Shown piece after piece: positions 35,739 through 47,494 of a stretch of DNA of 64,000 bases. Every line of letters begins with the position of its first letter. The first letter of the stretch is position 1. A model generated the notes under the pieces. That model searched no databases. It was given only the letters and a program-made list of their open reading frames with translations, and was not told where the DNA came from. Position numbers and translations under genes: made by a program. Where the stretch lies: contig JAILGA010000104.1 of NCBI GenBank assembly GCA_024697225.1, positions 1 through 64,000 on the forward strand. Direction: 5' to 3'. Source of the stretch: Lachnospiraceae bacterium. Its GTDB lineage: Bacteria > Bacillota > Clostridia > Lachnospirales > Lachnospiraceae.

Positions 35739-38084
35739 TCAGCCCTTTGAAGCCCTCAGTAGTCCGTTGTTGTAATTGATCAGGCAGCCGTCCAGAATGA
35801 TCTGACGCTCTTCATCCGTCAGGTCACCGACCGTCAGATCAAAAGCCTTTAATCCGCCATCCGTCACCGCGTACGCAGTAACCCTGTCCAGACTCTCCTC
35901 AACCATCTTTCTGATACCCGGTATAAAGACCCAGTCCAGATTCCTGAATGGCAGTTCGCCCTGCTCTATTACAAAGGGCAGCATACCCCAGTTTATGAGA
36001 TTCGAGCGGTAGCGCTTGGTAGCATATTCATTTGCGATATTTGCACATGCTCCCAGCACTCTCTGGCACGATGCGGCCTGTTCCCTCGCAGAGCCGTCTC
36101 CCGGTTTCACCGCAAAAATGGTTGAGCCTATGCCCGTATTCTCCCTGTCAATATCAGGATACTTCTCCATTACGGTCTTCACGGCGTCCGCTATATCGCC
36201 CTGCATATCCCCAAGGGCCTTTCCGTCGCGCCGCGCGGTCTCAAAAGCATATACCTCCTTAGCCCTTCCCACGTACTCCGGATCTTTTCTCGAGAGAGTA
36301 AACTCTGCGAGTCCAAGAGGATTGGATCTGTAGGATGAGGTCTCACCCGAAGGTATCAGCTCATCCGTCGTGGTCACCGGATCATGTATCTCCGATACGA
36401 CCTTAAGGAGCAGATTGTCAGTAAGCGCCACCATCTTCGGCCAGTCCTTGATATTGGGTCCAAGAACCAGTTCGGTCTCCGGTGATGCTTCGCCGTGGGA
36501 ATCAAACACACGGTTTTTGTAGATATCAGCATCAAAGAAATATTTGTACTTCTTTATCTCCCCGTCAAATTCCGTCGCCGGCGTGAGAATACCTTTATTT
36601 GCCGCGGTAGCCGCGATGGATCTCGCATCCATCAGTGCAACGGAGGCAACCTGGCCGTTCTGTATCTTTGAGCCCTCGCGGTTGGGGAAATTTCTCGTTG
36701 AATGGCGGATGGAGAATGCGTTGTTTGAAGGTGTATCGCCTGCTCCGAAGCAGGGGCCGCAGAAGGCCGTCTTTAAGATGGCGCCGGTCTTCAATATCTG
36801 TGCCGCCACTCCGTTTTTCAGAAGCTCCATGTATATGGGTGTGGACGCCGGATATACGGAAAGAGTGAAGGCATCGCTTCCGATGTCTTTTCCGGCGAGG
36901 ATATCCGCGGCAGCGCATATGTTCTCAAAACCGCCGCCTGCACAGCCTGCGATGATACCCTGGTCAACCATGAGTTTACCGTTCTTCACCTTGTCACGAA
37001 GCGAATAGGAAACCTTGTCACCGAAGCTCACACGCGCCCGTTTTTCGGTTTCGGCAAGAATGTCGTCAAGGTTGGCATTCAGTTCGTCTATCGTATAGGC
37101 ATTGCTGGGATGGAAAGGCATGGCGATCATCGGACGTATCGAGGAGAGATCCACCCTTACAAGTCCGTCGTAGTATGCCACTTCTCCCGGCCTCAGTTCC
37201 CTAAAATCCCCGGCTCTGCCGTGTACCTCATAGTATTCCTTAATCTCGTCATCAGTCTGCCATACCGAGGACAGACAGGTCGTCTCCGTGGTCATAACAT
37301 CGATGCCGATGCGGAAATCCGCAGACAGTTTTTCCACACCCGGTCCCACAAACTCCATGACCTTATTCTTGACATATCCGGATTCAAAGACGGCGCCGAT
37401 AATGGCTATGGCGACATCCTGCGGACCCACGCCCTTTACAGGCTCGCCGTCCAGATAAATCGCGACAACTCCGGGACGTTTGATATCCCAGGTCTGTCCC
37501 AGAAGCTGCTTTACAAGCTCCGGGCCGCCCTCGCCCACGGCCATGGTGCCCAGGGCTCCGTATCTCGTGTGGGAATCACTTCCCAGTATCATGCCGCCGC
37601 ACTCTGAGAGCATTTCTCTGGCATACTGGTGAATGACCGCCTGATGCGGCGGAACATATACACCACCGTATTTCTTTGCGGCGGAGAGTCCGAATACATG
37701 ATCGTCCTCATTGATGGTTCCGCCCACGGCACAAAGCGAATTATGGCAGTTTGTCAGTACATAGGGCATCGGAAAACGCTCGAGACCTGATGCTCTCGCA
37801 GTCTGGATAATACCCACATAGGTTATGTCATGGGATGTGAGCTTATCGAATCTTATCTTCAGATCATCGCTCTCATCCTCCCCTTTATTATGCTTTGCAA
37901 GGATCCCTGCCGCTATGGTCTCCTTCCTTGCCCTGTCTTTTTCCACCGGTTCGCCGGTGCGGCCTGATATCACCGCAGCCGCTTCATCCGAATCCTCGAC
38001 GACGAGATATCCGTCGACAAGATATGCTCCCCTGCCTTCAAGTACGGTTACTGCTGCCATTTCATTCCTCTTTCCATAACTCAC
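35739..38084 (-). CDS. Aconitase-superfamily hydratase (YbhJ-like)
   Basis: [60 protein letters not shown]. Confidence 0.88.
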   Translation of the reverse strand: MSYGKRNEMAAVTVLEGRGAYLVDGYLVVEDSDEAAAVISGRTGEPVEKDRARKETIAAGILAKHNKGEDESDDLKIRFDKLTSHDITYVGIIQTARASGLERFPMPYVLTNCHNSLCAVGGTINEDDHVFGLSAAKKYGGVYVPPHQAVIHQYAREMLSECGGMILGSDSHTRYGALGTMAVGEGGPELVKQLLGQTWDIKRPGVVAIYLDGEPVKGVGPQDVAIAIIGAVFESGYVKNKVMEFVGPGVEKLSADFRIGIDVMTTETTCLSSVWQTDDEIKEYYEVHGRAGDFRELRPGEVAYYDGLVRVDLSSIRPMIAMPFHPSNAYTIDELNANLDDILAETEKRARVSFGDKVSYSLRDKVKNGKLMVDQGIIAGCAGGGFENICAAADILAGKDIGSDAFTLSVYPASTPIYMELLKNGVAAQILKTGAILKTAFCGPCFGAGDTPSNNAFSIRHSTRNFPNREGSKIQNGQVASVALMDARSIAATAANKGILTPATEFDGEIKKYKYFFDADIYKNRVFDSHGEASPETELVLGPNIKDWPKMVALTDNLLLKVVSEIHDPVTTTDELIPSGETSSYRSNPLGLAEFTLSRKDPEYVGRAKEVYAFETARRDGKALGDMQGDIADAVKTVMEKYPDIDRENTGIGSTIFAVKPGDGSAREQAASCQRVLGACANIANEYATKRYRSNLINWGMLPFVIEQGELPFRNLDWVFIPGIRKMVEESLDRVTAYAVTDGGLKAFDLTVGDLTDEERQIILDGCLINYNNGLLRASKG

Positions 38085-40588
38085 ATTTGTACTTTATCAA
38101 GATGCCAGATCTCGTCCACATATTCCTGGATCGTGCGGTCTGACGAGAACTTTCCGGCGCAGGCCGTGTTCATCATGGCCATCTTTGCCCAGCGCTTCTT
38201 GTCCTTGTAGGCGATCGAGATCTCCTGCTGTGCCTCCGCATAGGATTCGAAATCCTTGAGGATGAAGTAGGTATCCGCTCTCGATGAATTCTGGGTGTTG
38301 AGCAGTGAATTGTACAGAGGTCTGAACAGCTCCCTGTCGCTGTCGAATGTTCCGTCCACAAGCTGATCCAGCACTCTGTGGACATTGGGGTTGTTCCTGT
38401 AGATCTCCTCCGGATTGTATCCGCCGTGCTGCTCGAAGTTTATGACTTCGTCTGAGGAGAGGCCGAAGATCACTGCGTTCTCCTCGCCGACCTCCTTGAC
38501 TATCTCCACATTTGCGCCGTCCATCGTACCGATGGTGACAGCGCCGTTGAGCATCATCTTCATATTGCCGGTGCCGCTGGCCTCCTTGGAAGCCGTGGAT
38601 ATCTGTTCTGAAACATCCGCTGCCGCAAAGATGATCTCGGCGTTGGAAACTCTGTAATCCTCGATGAAGACGACCTTCAGTTTGTCATTGACATCGGGAT
38701 CGTTGTTGATGACATCTGCCACGGAGTTGATGAGCTTTATCGTGAGCTTGGCATTGGCGTAGCCCGCGGCCGCCTTTGCACCGAAGATGTATGTCTTCGG
38801 GAAGAAGTCTGTGCCGGGGTGATCCTTGATCATGTTATAGATATGTATGACATGAAGTATGTTGAGGAGCTGTCTCTTGTACTCGTGAAGCCTCTTGACC
38901 TGCACGTCAAAGATGGAATCAGGATCGATCTCTACGCCGTTATGTGCCTTGACATACTTGGCAAGACGGACCTTGTTCTTCTTCTTGATGCTCATGAACT
39001 CCTTCTGGGCATCGCGGTCATCCACAAACTCCTTTAGCTTTCCGATCTGTGAAAGATCCGTGATCCAGCCCTCGCCGATCTTCTCGTTGAGCCAGTCGGA
39101 GAGAAGTTCGTTGCCGTGTGCAAGGAATCTGCGCTGTGTAATGCCGTTCGTCTTGTTGTTGAACTTCTTGGGCATCATCTCGTAGAAATCCTTGAGTTCC
39201 TGTTTCTTCAGGATCTCGGTATGAAGTGCGGCAACGCCGTTGACGGAATAGCTGCCCGCGATGGCAAGATGTGCCATTTTTACCTGATTATCATAAAGGA
39301 TCGCCATCTTCCTGATCTTCTCGGATACATCAAGACCCGGAGTTGCGGCATACTTCTTCATGATCTGGTCCACAAAGCGGCGGTTGATCTCGTCAACGAT
39401 CTGATAGATGCGGGGAAGGAGCCTCTGGAACAGGTCGATGGGCCACTTCTCAAGCGCCTCTGCCATGATGGTATGATTGGTGTAGCAGCAGGTCTTTATG
39501 GTGATATTCCACGCGGCATCCCATGTGAGTCCGTGCACGTCCATAAGATTGCGCATAAGCTCTGCCACAGCCACAGTGGGGTGCGTGTCATTGAGCTGGA
39601 ACACATTCTTCTCATAGAACTTCTTTATGTCCTTGTGATGCCTTAAATATCTCTCTATAGCCTCCTGCACGGATGCGGAGATAAAGAAGTACTGCTGCTT
39701 CAAGCGCAGCTCCTTACCTGAGACGTGATTATCATTGGGATAAAGCACATCACAGAGCTGGCTCGCAAGGTTTGCTTCCTCAACTGCCTTCTGGTAATCA
39801 CCTTTGTCAAAAGAGTCAAGATGGAAGCGTTCCATGGGCTGCGCGTCCCAGATCCTGAGAGTCGCCACAAAGCCGTTGCCGTAGCCCACGACAGGCAGAT
39901 CATAGGGAACCGCCTTTACGGCCTGATATCCCTTGTGCTCAAAAACTATCCTTCCGTTCTCATCGGTATAGGAATTGACATATCCGCCAAATCTTACCTC
40001 TTTTGCATACTCGGGTCTGGGAAGCTCGAAGGGATTGCCGTTATCCAGCCAGTTATCGGGCTTTTCCACCTGATAACCGTTTACGATCTTCTGTCTGAAC
40101 ATACCGTAGCGGTACCTTATGCCGCAGCCGTATGCCATGTAACCCAGGGTGGCAAGAGAATCGAGGAAGCACGCCGCGAGACGTCCCAGGCCGCCGTTTC
40201 CGAGTGCCGGGTCCGGCTCCTCGTCCTCAACAGCGTTAATGTCAACGCCAAGCTCATCAAGTGCCTCTCTGACAGCCTTGTATGCCCGCATGTTGATGAG
40301 ATCGTTGCCGAGAGCGCGGCCCATCAGGAATTCCATGGACATATAATATACGATCTTCACATCCTGCTCTATGGAAGAGCGCTGGGAAGTGATCCACATA
40401 TCGACGATCTGGTCCTTAAGGGCATAGGATACAGCCTGGAACAGCTGCTGCCCCGTTGCCTCCTCGATCGTCTTTCTGAAGAGAGTCTTGACATTGTACA
40501 GTACGCTTCTCTTAAAGAGTTCCTTGTCAAATTCGTCTCTCTTTGTGACTATGTCGGTGTTCTTCTGATTATCTTTTTTCTTTTCCAT
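38081..40588 (-). CDS. glgP: Glycogen/starch/alpha-glucan phosphorylase
   Basis: [22 protein letters not shown] site [28 protein letters not shown]. Confidence 0.98.
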   Translation of the reverse strand: MEKKKDNQKNTDIVTKRDEFDKELFKRSVLYNVKTLFRKTIEEATGQQLFQAVSYALKDQIVDMWITSQRSSIEQDVKIVYYMSMEFLMGRALGNDLINMRAYKAVREALDELGVDINAVEDEEPDPALGNGGLGRLAACFLDSLATLGYMAYGCGIRYRYGMFRQKIVNGYQVEKPDNWLDNGNPFELPRPEYAKEVRFGGYVNSYTDENGRIVFEHKGYQAVKAVPYDLPVVGYGNGFVATLRIWDAQPMERFHLDSFDKGDYQKAVEEANLASQLCDVLYPNDNHVSGKELRLKQQYFFISASVQEAIERYLRHHKDIKKFYEKNVFQLNDTHPTVAVAELMRNLMDVHGLTWDAAWNITIKTCCYTNHTIMAEALEKWPIDLFQRLLPRIYQIVDEINRRFVDQIMKKYAATPGLDVSEKIRKMAILYDNQVKMAHLAIAGSYSVNGVAALHTEILKKQELKDFYEMMPKKFNNKTNGITQRRFLAHGNELLSDWLNEKIGEGWITDLSQIGKLKEFVDDRDAQKEFMSIKKKNKVRLAKYVKAHNGVEIDPDSIFDVQVKRLHEYKRQLLNILHVIHIYNMIKDHPGTDFFPKTYIFGAKAAAGYANAKLTIKLINSVADVINNDPDVNDKLKVVFIEDYRVSNAEIIFAAADVSEQISTASKEASGTGNMKMMLNGAVTIGTMDGANVEIVKEVGEENAVIFGLSSDEVINFEQHGGYNPEEIYRNNPNVHRVLDQLVDGTFDSDRELFRPLYNSLLNTQNSSRADTYFILKDFESYAEAQQEISIAYKDKKRWAKMAMMNTACAGKFSSDRTIQEYVDEIWHLDKVQM

Positions 40589-40644
40589 GAACCTGCTCCT
40601 CTTTGTGTTGAAAGATAGTTGACAGTCCCGTTTATTCTAACATC

Positions 40645-40680
40645 AAAACCCCTGTGAGGCAACTGTCCCACAGGGGTTTT
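40645..40680 (-). terminator. Terminator downstream of ileS
   Basis: 12-bp stem AAAACCCCTGTG/CACAGGGGTTTT. Confidence 0.8.
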
Positions 40681-40694
40681 GTTTCACATCCGTC

Positions 40695-43600
40695 CTATTT
40701 TTTCCGTACTCCGAGCGTCACCCTGTCCTCTCCGAAATCCCACTCCTTCGCGCCGGGAAGAGCCGCATCGTATGAGATGCCATCGGCGAGCACCTTGACC
40801 GAGATTGCCCGGGAATTGGCCTTTACGACCTCCGCGACTTTCTCGCTTCCGGTTACGGAAACATCTATGCGGTCCATAACCTCAAATCCGGAATCCTTGC
40901 GCATATTCTGGAGTTTGGAAATGACCTCGTTCACTATGCCCTCATCCACAAGCTCCTTTGTGAGCTTTGTGTCAAGGACGGTCGTGATACCGTAGTCCTC
41001 CATTGACACATAGCCTTCCTTCTGCGTCATCTCGATGAGAAGGTCATCCTTTGTAAGCTCAACTGCATTGCCGTTCACATCAAGCTTCAGCACACCCGAT
41101 GCACCAAGCTCATCCATGGCCGCATTGCCGTCGATCTCCTTCAGCTTTCCGCCTATGGCACCCACGAGCTTTCCGTACTTGGGTCCCACTGTCTTTAGCT
41201 GCGGCTTGAAGCTGTAGCTTGTGAATTCCCTGACGTCCTCGGCAAATACGAGTTCCTTGACATTTAATTCCTCGCGGATTATGGCCTCGTACATATCGTT
41301 GCCCTTCACGGTGCAGTTTGCGTACTTCGACTCATCCATACGCACAAACATCCTTCCGATAGGCTGACGGTTCTTGATATTGGCGGTATTCCTGGCAGAT
41401 CTGCCGAGGACCACGATATCTCTCGCAAGCTCCATGTCATCCTCAAGCTTCCTGTCGATGAGCGATGCATCCGCCGCGGGATAATCGCAGAGATGAACGC
41501 TCGCGGGAGCATCAGGATAACTGTTGCACACCAGATTCCGGTAGATCGCCTCGGTCATGAACGGGATCATGGGAGCCGCAGTCTTGGAGAACTCAACCAG
41601 GCATGTATACAGCGTCATGTAGGCATTTATCTTGTCCTGCTCCATGCCCTTTGCCCAGAATCTCTCGCGGCATCTGCGCACATACCAGTTGGAGAGATCG
41701 TCCACAAATGCGGCGAGTTTCTTTCCTGCCTCCGGTATGCGGTAATTCTCAAGATCCTTATCGACACCTTCGATTACGGTATTTAGTCTCGAGAGGATCC
41801 AGAGATCCATGACCTCGAGTTTGTCCTTCTCCAGTTTGTATTTGCCGGCATCAAAGCCATCGATATTGGCATAGAGCACGAAGAATGCATAGGTGTTCCA
41901 AAGAGTTCCCAGAAAGCCTCTCTGCCCCTCAAGAACAGCCTTGCCGGAAAATCTTGAGGGAAGCCAGGGTGCGCTGTTGGTGTAGAAATACCACCTGATC
42001 GCATCGGCACCGTAAGTCTCGAGTGCCTCAAAGGGATCCACCGCGTTGCCCTTGGATTTGCTCATCTTCTGGCCGTTCTCGTCCTGAACGAGCCCCAGGA
42101 CTATTACGTTTTTGAAGGCTGGCTTGTTGAAAAGCAGTGTTGCCTCCGCATGCAGCGAATAGAACCAGCCTCTTGTCTGGTCGACCGCCTCCGAGATGAA
42201 CTGGGCGGGAAACTGCTTTTCGAACAGATCCTTATTTTCAAACGGATAGTGGAGCTGCGCAAAAGGCATGGCACCGGAGTCAAAGCAGCAGTCGATGACC
42301 TCCGGCACTCTCTTCATATCCTTGCCGCACTTGTCGCACTTTATCACATATCTGTCGATGTATGGCCTGTGAAGCTCTGTACTCTCAGCTGAAGCATCGC
42401 CGGTCTTCTCAGCGAGTTCCTTCCTGCTTCCTATCGCAGTCTGGTTTCCGCAGTCCGGACACTCCCAGATATTGAGTGGAGTTCCCCAATAACGGTTCCT
42501 TGAGATTCCCCAGTCCTGGATGTTCTCGAGCCAGTCGCCAAAACGTCCCTCGCCTATCGACTGCGGGATCCAGTTGATCTCCTTGTTGTTCCTTATAAGG
42601 TCGTCCTTTACCGCTGTAACCTTTATGAACCAGGACGAGCGCGCATAATAGATCAGCGGCGTTCCGCAGCGCCAGCAGTGAGGATAGTCATGCTCGAATT
42701 TCGGAGCCGAGAACAGCTGTCCTCTCCTGTCGAGGTCCTTTAAAACCTCGGGATCGGCGCTGATTGCACCCTCTTCCATCTCTTTTTCCGTCGGCTTGCA
42801 GCGCATGCCCGCAAAAGGAGTCTCGTCGATGAGTTTGCCCTGCTCATCGACCATCTGTACGAGAGGAAGATCGTAGGTGCGTCCGACCCTCGCGTCATCC
42901 TCACCGAAGGCAGGCGCGATATGGACTATACCGGTACCGTCATTCATCGTGACATAGTTATCGCACACCACGTAGAAGCCCTTCTTGTGCTGGCGCTCGG
43001 CATCGTTTGCCGCGCACTCATAGAGAGGCTCATACTCCCTGCGCTCAAGGTCCTTTCCGGTCATGGTCTCAAGGATTTCATATGCCGGTGCCGCATCGGC
43101 CCCGTCTTCCGTCTTACCCGCCGCGGCCGAAAGCACCGTATCGGCGAGTGCTTTTGCGAGATAGTATGTGTTGCCGTCGACGCATTTTGCCTTGATATAG
43201 GTCTCGTCGGGATTGACGCACAGCGCAACGTTGGAAGGCAGTGTCCAGGGTGTCGTGGTCCATGCAAGGAAATATGCGTCCTCGCCCCTGACCCTGAATC
43301 TGACCGTTGCCGAGCGCTCCTTAAGCTTCTTGTATCCCTGCGCCACCTCATGTGATGAGAGCGGCGTCCCGCAGCGCGGGCAGTAAGGAACAACCTTAAA
43401 CCCCTTGTAGAGCAGGCCCTTGTCCCAGATCTCCTTTAACGCCCACCACTCCGATTCGATGAAATTGTCATCATAAGTGATATAGGGGTGATCCATGTCC
43501 GCCCAGAAACCCACTGTGCCGGAGAAATCCTCCCACATGCCCTTGTACTTCCAGACGCTCTCCTTGCACTTTTTTATAAAAGGTTCGATCCCGTAGGCCT

Positions 43601-43925
43601 CGATCTGATCCTTGCCCTCGATGCCAAGTGCCTTTTCCACTTCAAGCTCAACCGGCAGACCGTGAGTATCCCATCCGGCCTTTCTCGGAACATCATAGCC
43701 CTTCATGGTGCGGTATCTGGGGATCATGTCCTTAATGGCACGTGTAAGCACATGCCCGATATGAGGCTTACCATTGGCGGTGGGAGGTCCGTCATAGAAC
43801 ATATACATGGGGCTTCCCTCGCGGATCCTGATGGATTCGCCGAAGACATCCCCGTCCTTCCAGAATTTCTCGATCTCCTTCTCACGCTCTACGTACCTGT
43901 TGTCGGTTTCCACCTTGGAATACAT
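40695..43925 (-). CDS. ileS: Isoleucyl-tRNA synthetase
   Basis: GPPTANGKPHIGHVLTR (HIGH), KMSKSKGNAVDP (KMSKS), large class I editing domain, WDTHGLPVE. Confidence 0.98.
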   Translation of the reverse strand: MYSKVETDNRYVEREKEIEKFWKDGDVFGESIRIREGSPMYMFYDGPPTANGKPHIGHVLTRAIKDMIPRYRTMKGYDVPRKAGWDTHGLPVELEVEKALGIEGKDQIEAYGIEPFIKKCKESVWKYKGMWEDFSGTVGFWADMDHPYITYDDNFIESEWWALKEIWDKGLLYKGFKVVPYCPRCGTPLSSHEVAQGYKKLKERSATVRFRVRGEDAYFLAWTTTPWTLPSNVALCVNPDETYIKAKCVDGNTYYLAKALADTVLSAAAGKTEDGADAAPAYEILETMTGKDLERREYEPLYECAANDAERQHKKGFYVVCDNYVTMNDGTGIVHIAPAFGEDDARVGRTYDLPLVQMVDEQGKLIDETPFAGMRCKPTEKEMEEGAISADPEVLKDLDRRGQLFSAPKFEHDYPHCWRCGTPLIYYARSSWFIKVTAVKDDLIRNNKEINWIPQSIGEGRFGDWLENIQDWGISRNRYWGTPLNIWECPDCGNQTAIGSRKELAEKTGDASAESTELHRPYIDRYVIKCDKCGKDMKRVPEVIDCCFDSGAMPFAQLHYPFENKDLFEKQFPAQFISEAVDQTRGWFYSLHAEATLLFNKPAFKNVIVLGLVQDENGQKMSKSKGNAVDPFEALETYGADAIRWYFYTNSAPWLPSRFSGKAVLEGQRGFLGTLWNTYAFFVLYANIDGFDAGKYKLEKDKLEVMDLWILSRLNTVIEGVDKDLENYRIPEAGKKLAAFVDDLSNWYVRRCRERFWAKGMEQDKINAYMTLYTCLVEFSKTAAPMIPFMTEAIYRNLVCNSYPDAPASVHLCDYPAADASLIDRKLEDDMELARDIVVLGRSARNTANIKNRQPIGRMFVRMDESKYANCTVKGNDMYEAIIREELNVKELVFAEDVREFTSYSFKPQLKTVGPKYGKLVGAIGGKLKEIDGNAAMDELGASGVLKLDVNGNAVELTKDDLLIEMTQKEGYVSMEDYGITTVLDTKLTKELVDEGIVNEVISKLQNMRKDSGFEVMDRIDVSVTGSEKVAEVVKANSRAISVKVLADGISYDAALPGAKEWDFGEDRVTLGVRKK

Positions 43926-43971
43926 ATGACCACCTCTCTATACATATATTTCAAGTCAAAACAATCTATTT

Positions 43972-44000
43972 ATTTTATTTTTTTTGATCCGTATTGTCAA
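43972..44000 (-). promoter_or_regulatory. Predicted ileS promoter
   Basis: Minus strand TTGACA-N17-TAAAAT. Confidence 0.75.
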
Positions 44001-44023
44001 GGCACGAAGAAGCATAGTATAAT
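43994..44023 (+). promoter_or_regulatory. Predicted nudC promoter
   Basis: TTGTCA-N18-TATAAT; -35 overlaps the ileS -35; -10 ends 6 nt before ATG. Confidence 0.7.
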
Positions 44024-44029
44024 CATTCC

Positions 44030-44932
44030 ATGCTGCAGGATATCTTGCCTCACAGGCTTAACAACGAATACCGTCCGGTCCCGCCCTCGGATGACGATCT
44101 CGTATTTGTCTTCTCCGAAAAGGGGACGAATGCGATGCTGCGCGCCTTTGACGACAACGGGCATCTTCTCGACCGGCCCGTTACCGATGAGTATCCTGTC
44201 ATACCCAGGCTGCTCTTTCCCCGTATCCTGGATTACAGGCAAAATGTCCCGGAGAGGATATCTTCTCTCATCTGGCTGTTTTCAATCGATGACTGTCAGG
44301 TATTTCTTGATGCGGGCCCCGATCCGGTGCTGATCCCCGGATATGCCTGGCTCCCGACAAAGCTGTTCAGGCGCGGGATCCCTGCGGAATTCTCATATGC
44401 CGGTGCAACAGCCTGGCATCTGAAGGAATGGTATATATCAAGCCGTTTCTGCGGCCGCTGCGGTGCCCCGATGAGACCCGACAGGAAAGAGCGCGCCATG
44501 CGCTGCACCTCCTGCGGAAGCATAGTCTATCCACGCATCAATCCCGCCGTGATAATAGGCGTGATAAAGTATGACAGCATCCTGCTCACCAGATATGCCA
44601 ACAGACCCTATAAAGGCCGCGCCATGATAGCTGGCTACTGCGAGATAGGAGAGACCCCCGAGCAGACAGTCGCCCGTGAAGTCATGGAGGAGGCCGGTCT
44701 CAGAGTCTGTGATATAAAGTACTACAAGTCCCAGCCCTGGGGCTTCGATTGCGGTCTGCTGCTCGGCTACTACTGCCGGGCAGTTGACAGCGACATCAGA
44801 ATGGAGACCGATGAACTTTCAGAGGCCTACTGGTGCAGGCGCTCCGATATAGGCAATGTGCCCGGCACCTCAAGTCTGACCAACGATATGATCATTAATT
44901 TCAGAGACAACGGAGCTGACTGTATCAGCTGA
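44030..44932 (+). CDS. nudC: NAD(+) diphosphatase / NAD-RNA decapping Nudix hydrolase
   Basis: Zn ribbon CGRCGAPM..CTSCG; Nudix box GYCEIGETPEQTVAREVMEEAGL; SQPWGF motif (here SQPWGFD). Confidence 0.95.
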   Translation: MLQDILPHRLNNEYRPVPPSDDDLVFVFSEKGTNAMLRAFDDNGHLLDRPVTDEYPVIPRLLFPRILDYRQNVPERISSLIWLFSIDDCQVFLDAGPDPVLIPGYAWLPTKLFRRGIPAEFSYAGATAWHLKEWYISSRFCGRCGAPMRPDRKERAMRCTSCGSIVYPRINPAVIIGVIKYDSILLTRYANRPYKGRAMIAGYCEIGETPEQTVAREVMEEAGLRVCDIKYYKSQPWGFDCGLLLGYYCRAVDSDIRMETDELSEAYWCRRSDIGNVPGTSSLTNDMIINFRDNGADCIS

Positions 44933-44944
44933 CAGGAGAACAAA

Positions 44945-47266
44945 ATGAAATTCACAGAAGGATACTGGCTGGGAAGCGAGAATGCCGTGCCATCTTATGC
45001 GGCACAGGCTTTTGATGTAAAAAAGATCGAAAACGGCATGCGGATATTCGCCCCGGAGCGCCCGATCCTTTCCCGTGCGGATGCTCTTGATCAGACCGTT
45101 CTCCAGCTCGACTTCGTATCTGCGGGCCACAATGATATCGCCGTGACAGTCACGCATTTCAAGGCCTATGACTGCAACGAGCCCAGATTTATCCTCAATA
45201 CTTCCCCCGATCCCGCAGGTGTTGAAATCACCGATGATGAGGCCGTGCTGAAAGCCGGTGATATCACGGTGCGCGTCAACAGAAAAAAGTGGGGCTACAG
45301 CTTTGAGGCTGACGGAAGGGTACTTACAACCTCCGGGTTCAGAAACACCGGATACATCCGATGGAACAAGCGTCCTTCCTCCATGCTGCTCGGTGATGAT
45401 TATCTCGCACAGAACCATGACCCGTACGTGATGACGGAGCTTTCGCTGAAGCCCGGTGAGACGGTTTACGGCTTCGGCGAAAAATTCACTCCATTTGTAA
45501 AAAACGGCCAGGTCATAGAGGAATGGAACGAGGACGGCGGTACAGCCAGTCAGGTGAGTTACAAAAACATCCCCTTTTATATGACGAGCGAAAGCTACGG
45601 CGTATTCGTTGATCATTCCGGGCCCGTCGAATTCGAGGTCGGCAGCGAAAAAGTGGAGTATGTGGGCTTTTGCACTCCCGGTGAAACACTCAGATATCAC
45701 TTTTTGTACGGCAAGGATCCCGCAGCACTTATGGAAGTATACACGTCCCTGACGGGACGCCCTGCCCTGCCGCCTGCATGGAGCTTCGGTCTGTGGCTTT
45801 CCACTAGTTTCAAGCCCCGATATGACGAGGAGACAACAAATGAAATGATATCGGGCATGGCTGAACGGGATATACCGCTCAGGGTCTTCCACATCGACTG
45901 CTACTGGCTCAGGGCGCTTCACTGGTGCGATTTTGTCTGGGACAGCGAACAGTTCGGCGATGTAAAAGGCATGCTGAAACGCTACCACGATAAAGGTCTT
46001 AAGCTGTGCGCCTGGGTGAATCCCTATGTGAGCCAGTACGGAGATACCTTTGATGAGCTCGCGGAGAAAAGATATTTCCTCATGAGAAGCGACAACAGGG
46101 GTGTAAAACAGGTTGACAACTGGCAGCCAGGTCTCGCCGTCATTGATTTCAGCAATCCGGAAGCAGCAAAATGGTATGCCGGAAAGATAAAGGAGCTGCT
46201 GGAACTCGGCATCGACTGCATCAAGACTGACTTCGGCGAAAGGATCCCCACGGACGTCTCTTATTATGACGGGAGCGACCCTGCGGCAATGCATAACATG
46301 TACTCATATCTATATCAGAAAACGGTGTTTGACGCCATCGAAGAGGTAAAAGGCAGAGGTGAGGCCCTTCTCTTTGCACGGAGCGCGACCGCGGGCTCTC
46401 AGAGTTTTCCCGTGCACTGGGGCGGGGACTGCAGCGCAAGCTATTCTTCAATGGCTGAAACTCTTCGCGGCGGTCTTTCACTTGCGATGAGCGGTTTTGC
46501 ATTCTGGAGCCATGACATCTCGGGATTTGAGGCGACAGCGACTCCTGATCTTTACAAACGCTGGACCCAGTTCGGTCTTCTGAGCACACACAGCCGCCTG
46601 CACGGCTCCGATACCTACAGGGTTCCGTGGATGTTCGACGAGGAATCAAATGACGTTTTAAGGGCATTCACAAAGCTCAAATGCACTCTCATGCCATATA
46701 TTTACCGCATGGCAGTCATTGCGCACGAGTCGGGCACTCCCGTCATGCGTCCCATGCCCTTTGAATTTCCTGACGACCCGGGCTGCAGATATCTGGATCT
46801 TCAGTATATGCTAGGCGATTCTTTGCTTATTGCCCCCATTTTTAATGACAGGGGAACAGGTGAATTCTACCTGCCAGAAGGCAAATGGATAAATATGCTC
46901 GATGATGAAGTGCTGGATGGCGGGCACTGGTACAAAAGACAGTATGATTATTTCCATCTGCCTCTCTTTGTGCGTGAAAACTCCCTTCTTGCCATAGGCG
47001 GAAACGATAATGTGCCGGATTACGATTATACCGCGGATCTCACACTGAAGTATTATCTGCCGAAAGAAGGGACAAAAGCCTGCGCCGAGATCACTGATCT
47101 TAAGGGTGAAACTGTGCTCACAGCATCAGCATTGCTTGCGGGAGATGATGTAACGATAGAGATATCGGATCCCGGTGTCAGAGCAAGAGCGGAGATCATT
47201 ACGTCCGCAGGCATGAAATACGAGGCATCTCTCGATGCCGGTATTTCACGCATAAGAATAGCCTGA
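44945..47266 (+). CDS. yicI: GH31 alpha-xylosidase (YicI-like)
   Basis: GH31 motifs DCIKTDFGERIPTDV (nucleophile D) and GGDCSASYSSMAETLRGGLSLAMSGFAFWSHDISGF. Confidence 0.95.
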   Translation: MKFTEGYWLGSENAVPSYAAQAFDVKKIENGMRIFAPERPILSRADALDQTVLQLDFVSAGHNDIAVTVTHFKAYDCNEPRFILNTSPDPAGVEITDDEAVLKAGDITVRVNRKKWGYSFEADGRVLTTSGFRNTGYIRWNKRPSSMLLGDDYLAQNHDPYVMTELSLKPGETVYGFGEKFTPFVKNGQVIEEWNEDGGTASQVSYKNIPFYMTSESYGVFVDHSGPVEFEVGSEKVEYVGFCTPGETLRYHFLYGKDPAALMEVYTSLTGRPALPPAWSFGLWLSTSFKPRYDEETTNEMISGMAERDIPLRVFHIDCYWLRALHWCDFVWDSEQFGDVKGMLKRYHDKGLKLCAWVNPYVSQYGDTFDELAEKRYFLMRSDNRGVKQVDNWQPGLAVIDFSNPEAAKWYAGKIKELLELGIDCIKTDFGERIPTDVSYYDGSDPAAMHNMYSYLYQKTVFDAIEEVKGRGEALLFARSATAGSQSFPVHWGGDCSASYSSMAETLRGGLSLAMSGFAFWSHDISGFEATATPDLYKRWTQFGLLSTHSRLHGSDTYRVPWMFDEESNDVLRAFTKLKCTLMPYIYRMAVIAHESGTPVMRPMPFEFPDDPGCRYLDLQYMLGDSLLIAPIFNDRGTGEFYLPEGKWINMLDDEVLDGGHWYKRQYDYFHLPLFVRENSLLAIGGNDNVPDYDYTADLTLKYYLPKEGTKACAEITDLKGETVLTASALLAGDDVTIEISDPGVRARAEIITSAGMKYEASLDAGISRIRIA

Positions 47267-47453
47267 CTCTTTACGATCCTGCGGTCATTTTCTGTTATTC
47301 AGTCCGTTCGCACCGTGTCCCTCAAGAACCATATCCTGCACCTTTGGAGAAACTGTATTTCGTCTGGCCGGCCTGCGTCTGACCTTTTGAAGTGGTTGCA
47401 TCTGTTTTTGTGATCAACTGCCAACCATAGTTCACCCGGTGCACAACAAAAAA

Positions 47454-47483
47454 CCGGGAACTGCGTATCATCGCAATTCCCGG
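47454..47483 (-). terminator. Rho-independent terminator downstream of tRNA-Gly
   Basis: Minus strand CCGGGAATTGCG-ATGATA-CGCAGTTCCCGG followed by TTTTTTGTTG. Confidence 0.9.
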
Positions 47484-47494
47484 GCAATAAAAAG

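Noticed and set aside
43926-44029. T-box leader for ileS
   Set aside because: Only about 100 nt separate ileS from divergent nudC and the predicted ileS promoter is ~47 nt from the ATG; too short for a T-box and no T-box sequence or terminator is visible.
44870-46294. 474-aa open frame antisense to the GH31 gene
   Set aside because: Shadow ORF: the plus strand encodes a convincing full-length alpha-xylosidase. Other long antisense ORFs (4276-5319, 14886-15794, 22688-23341, 39725-40618, 60972-62132) likewise oppose strong genes and have no recognisable domains.
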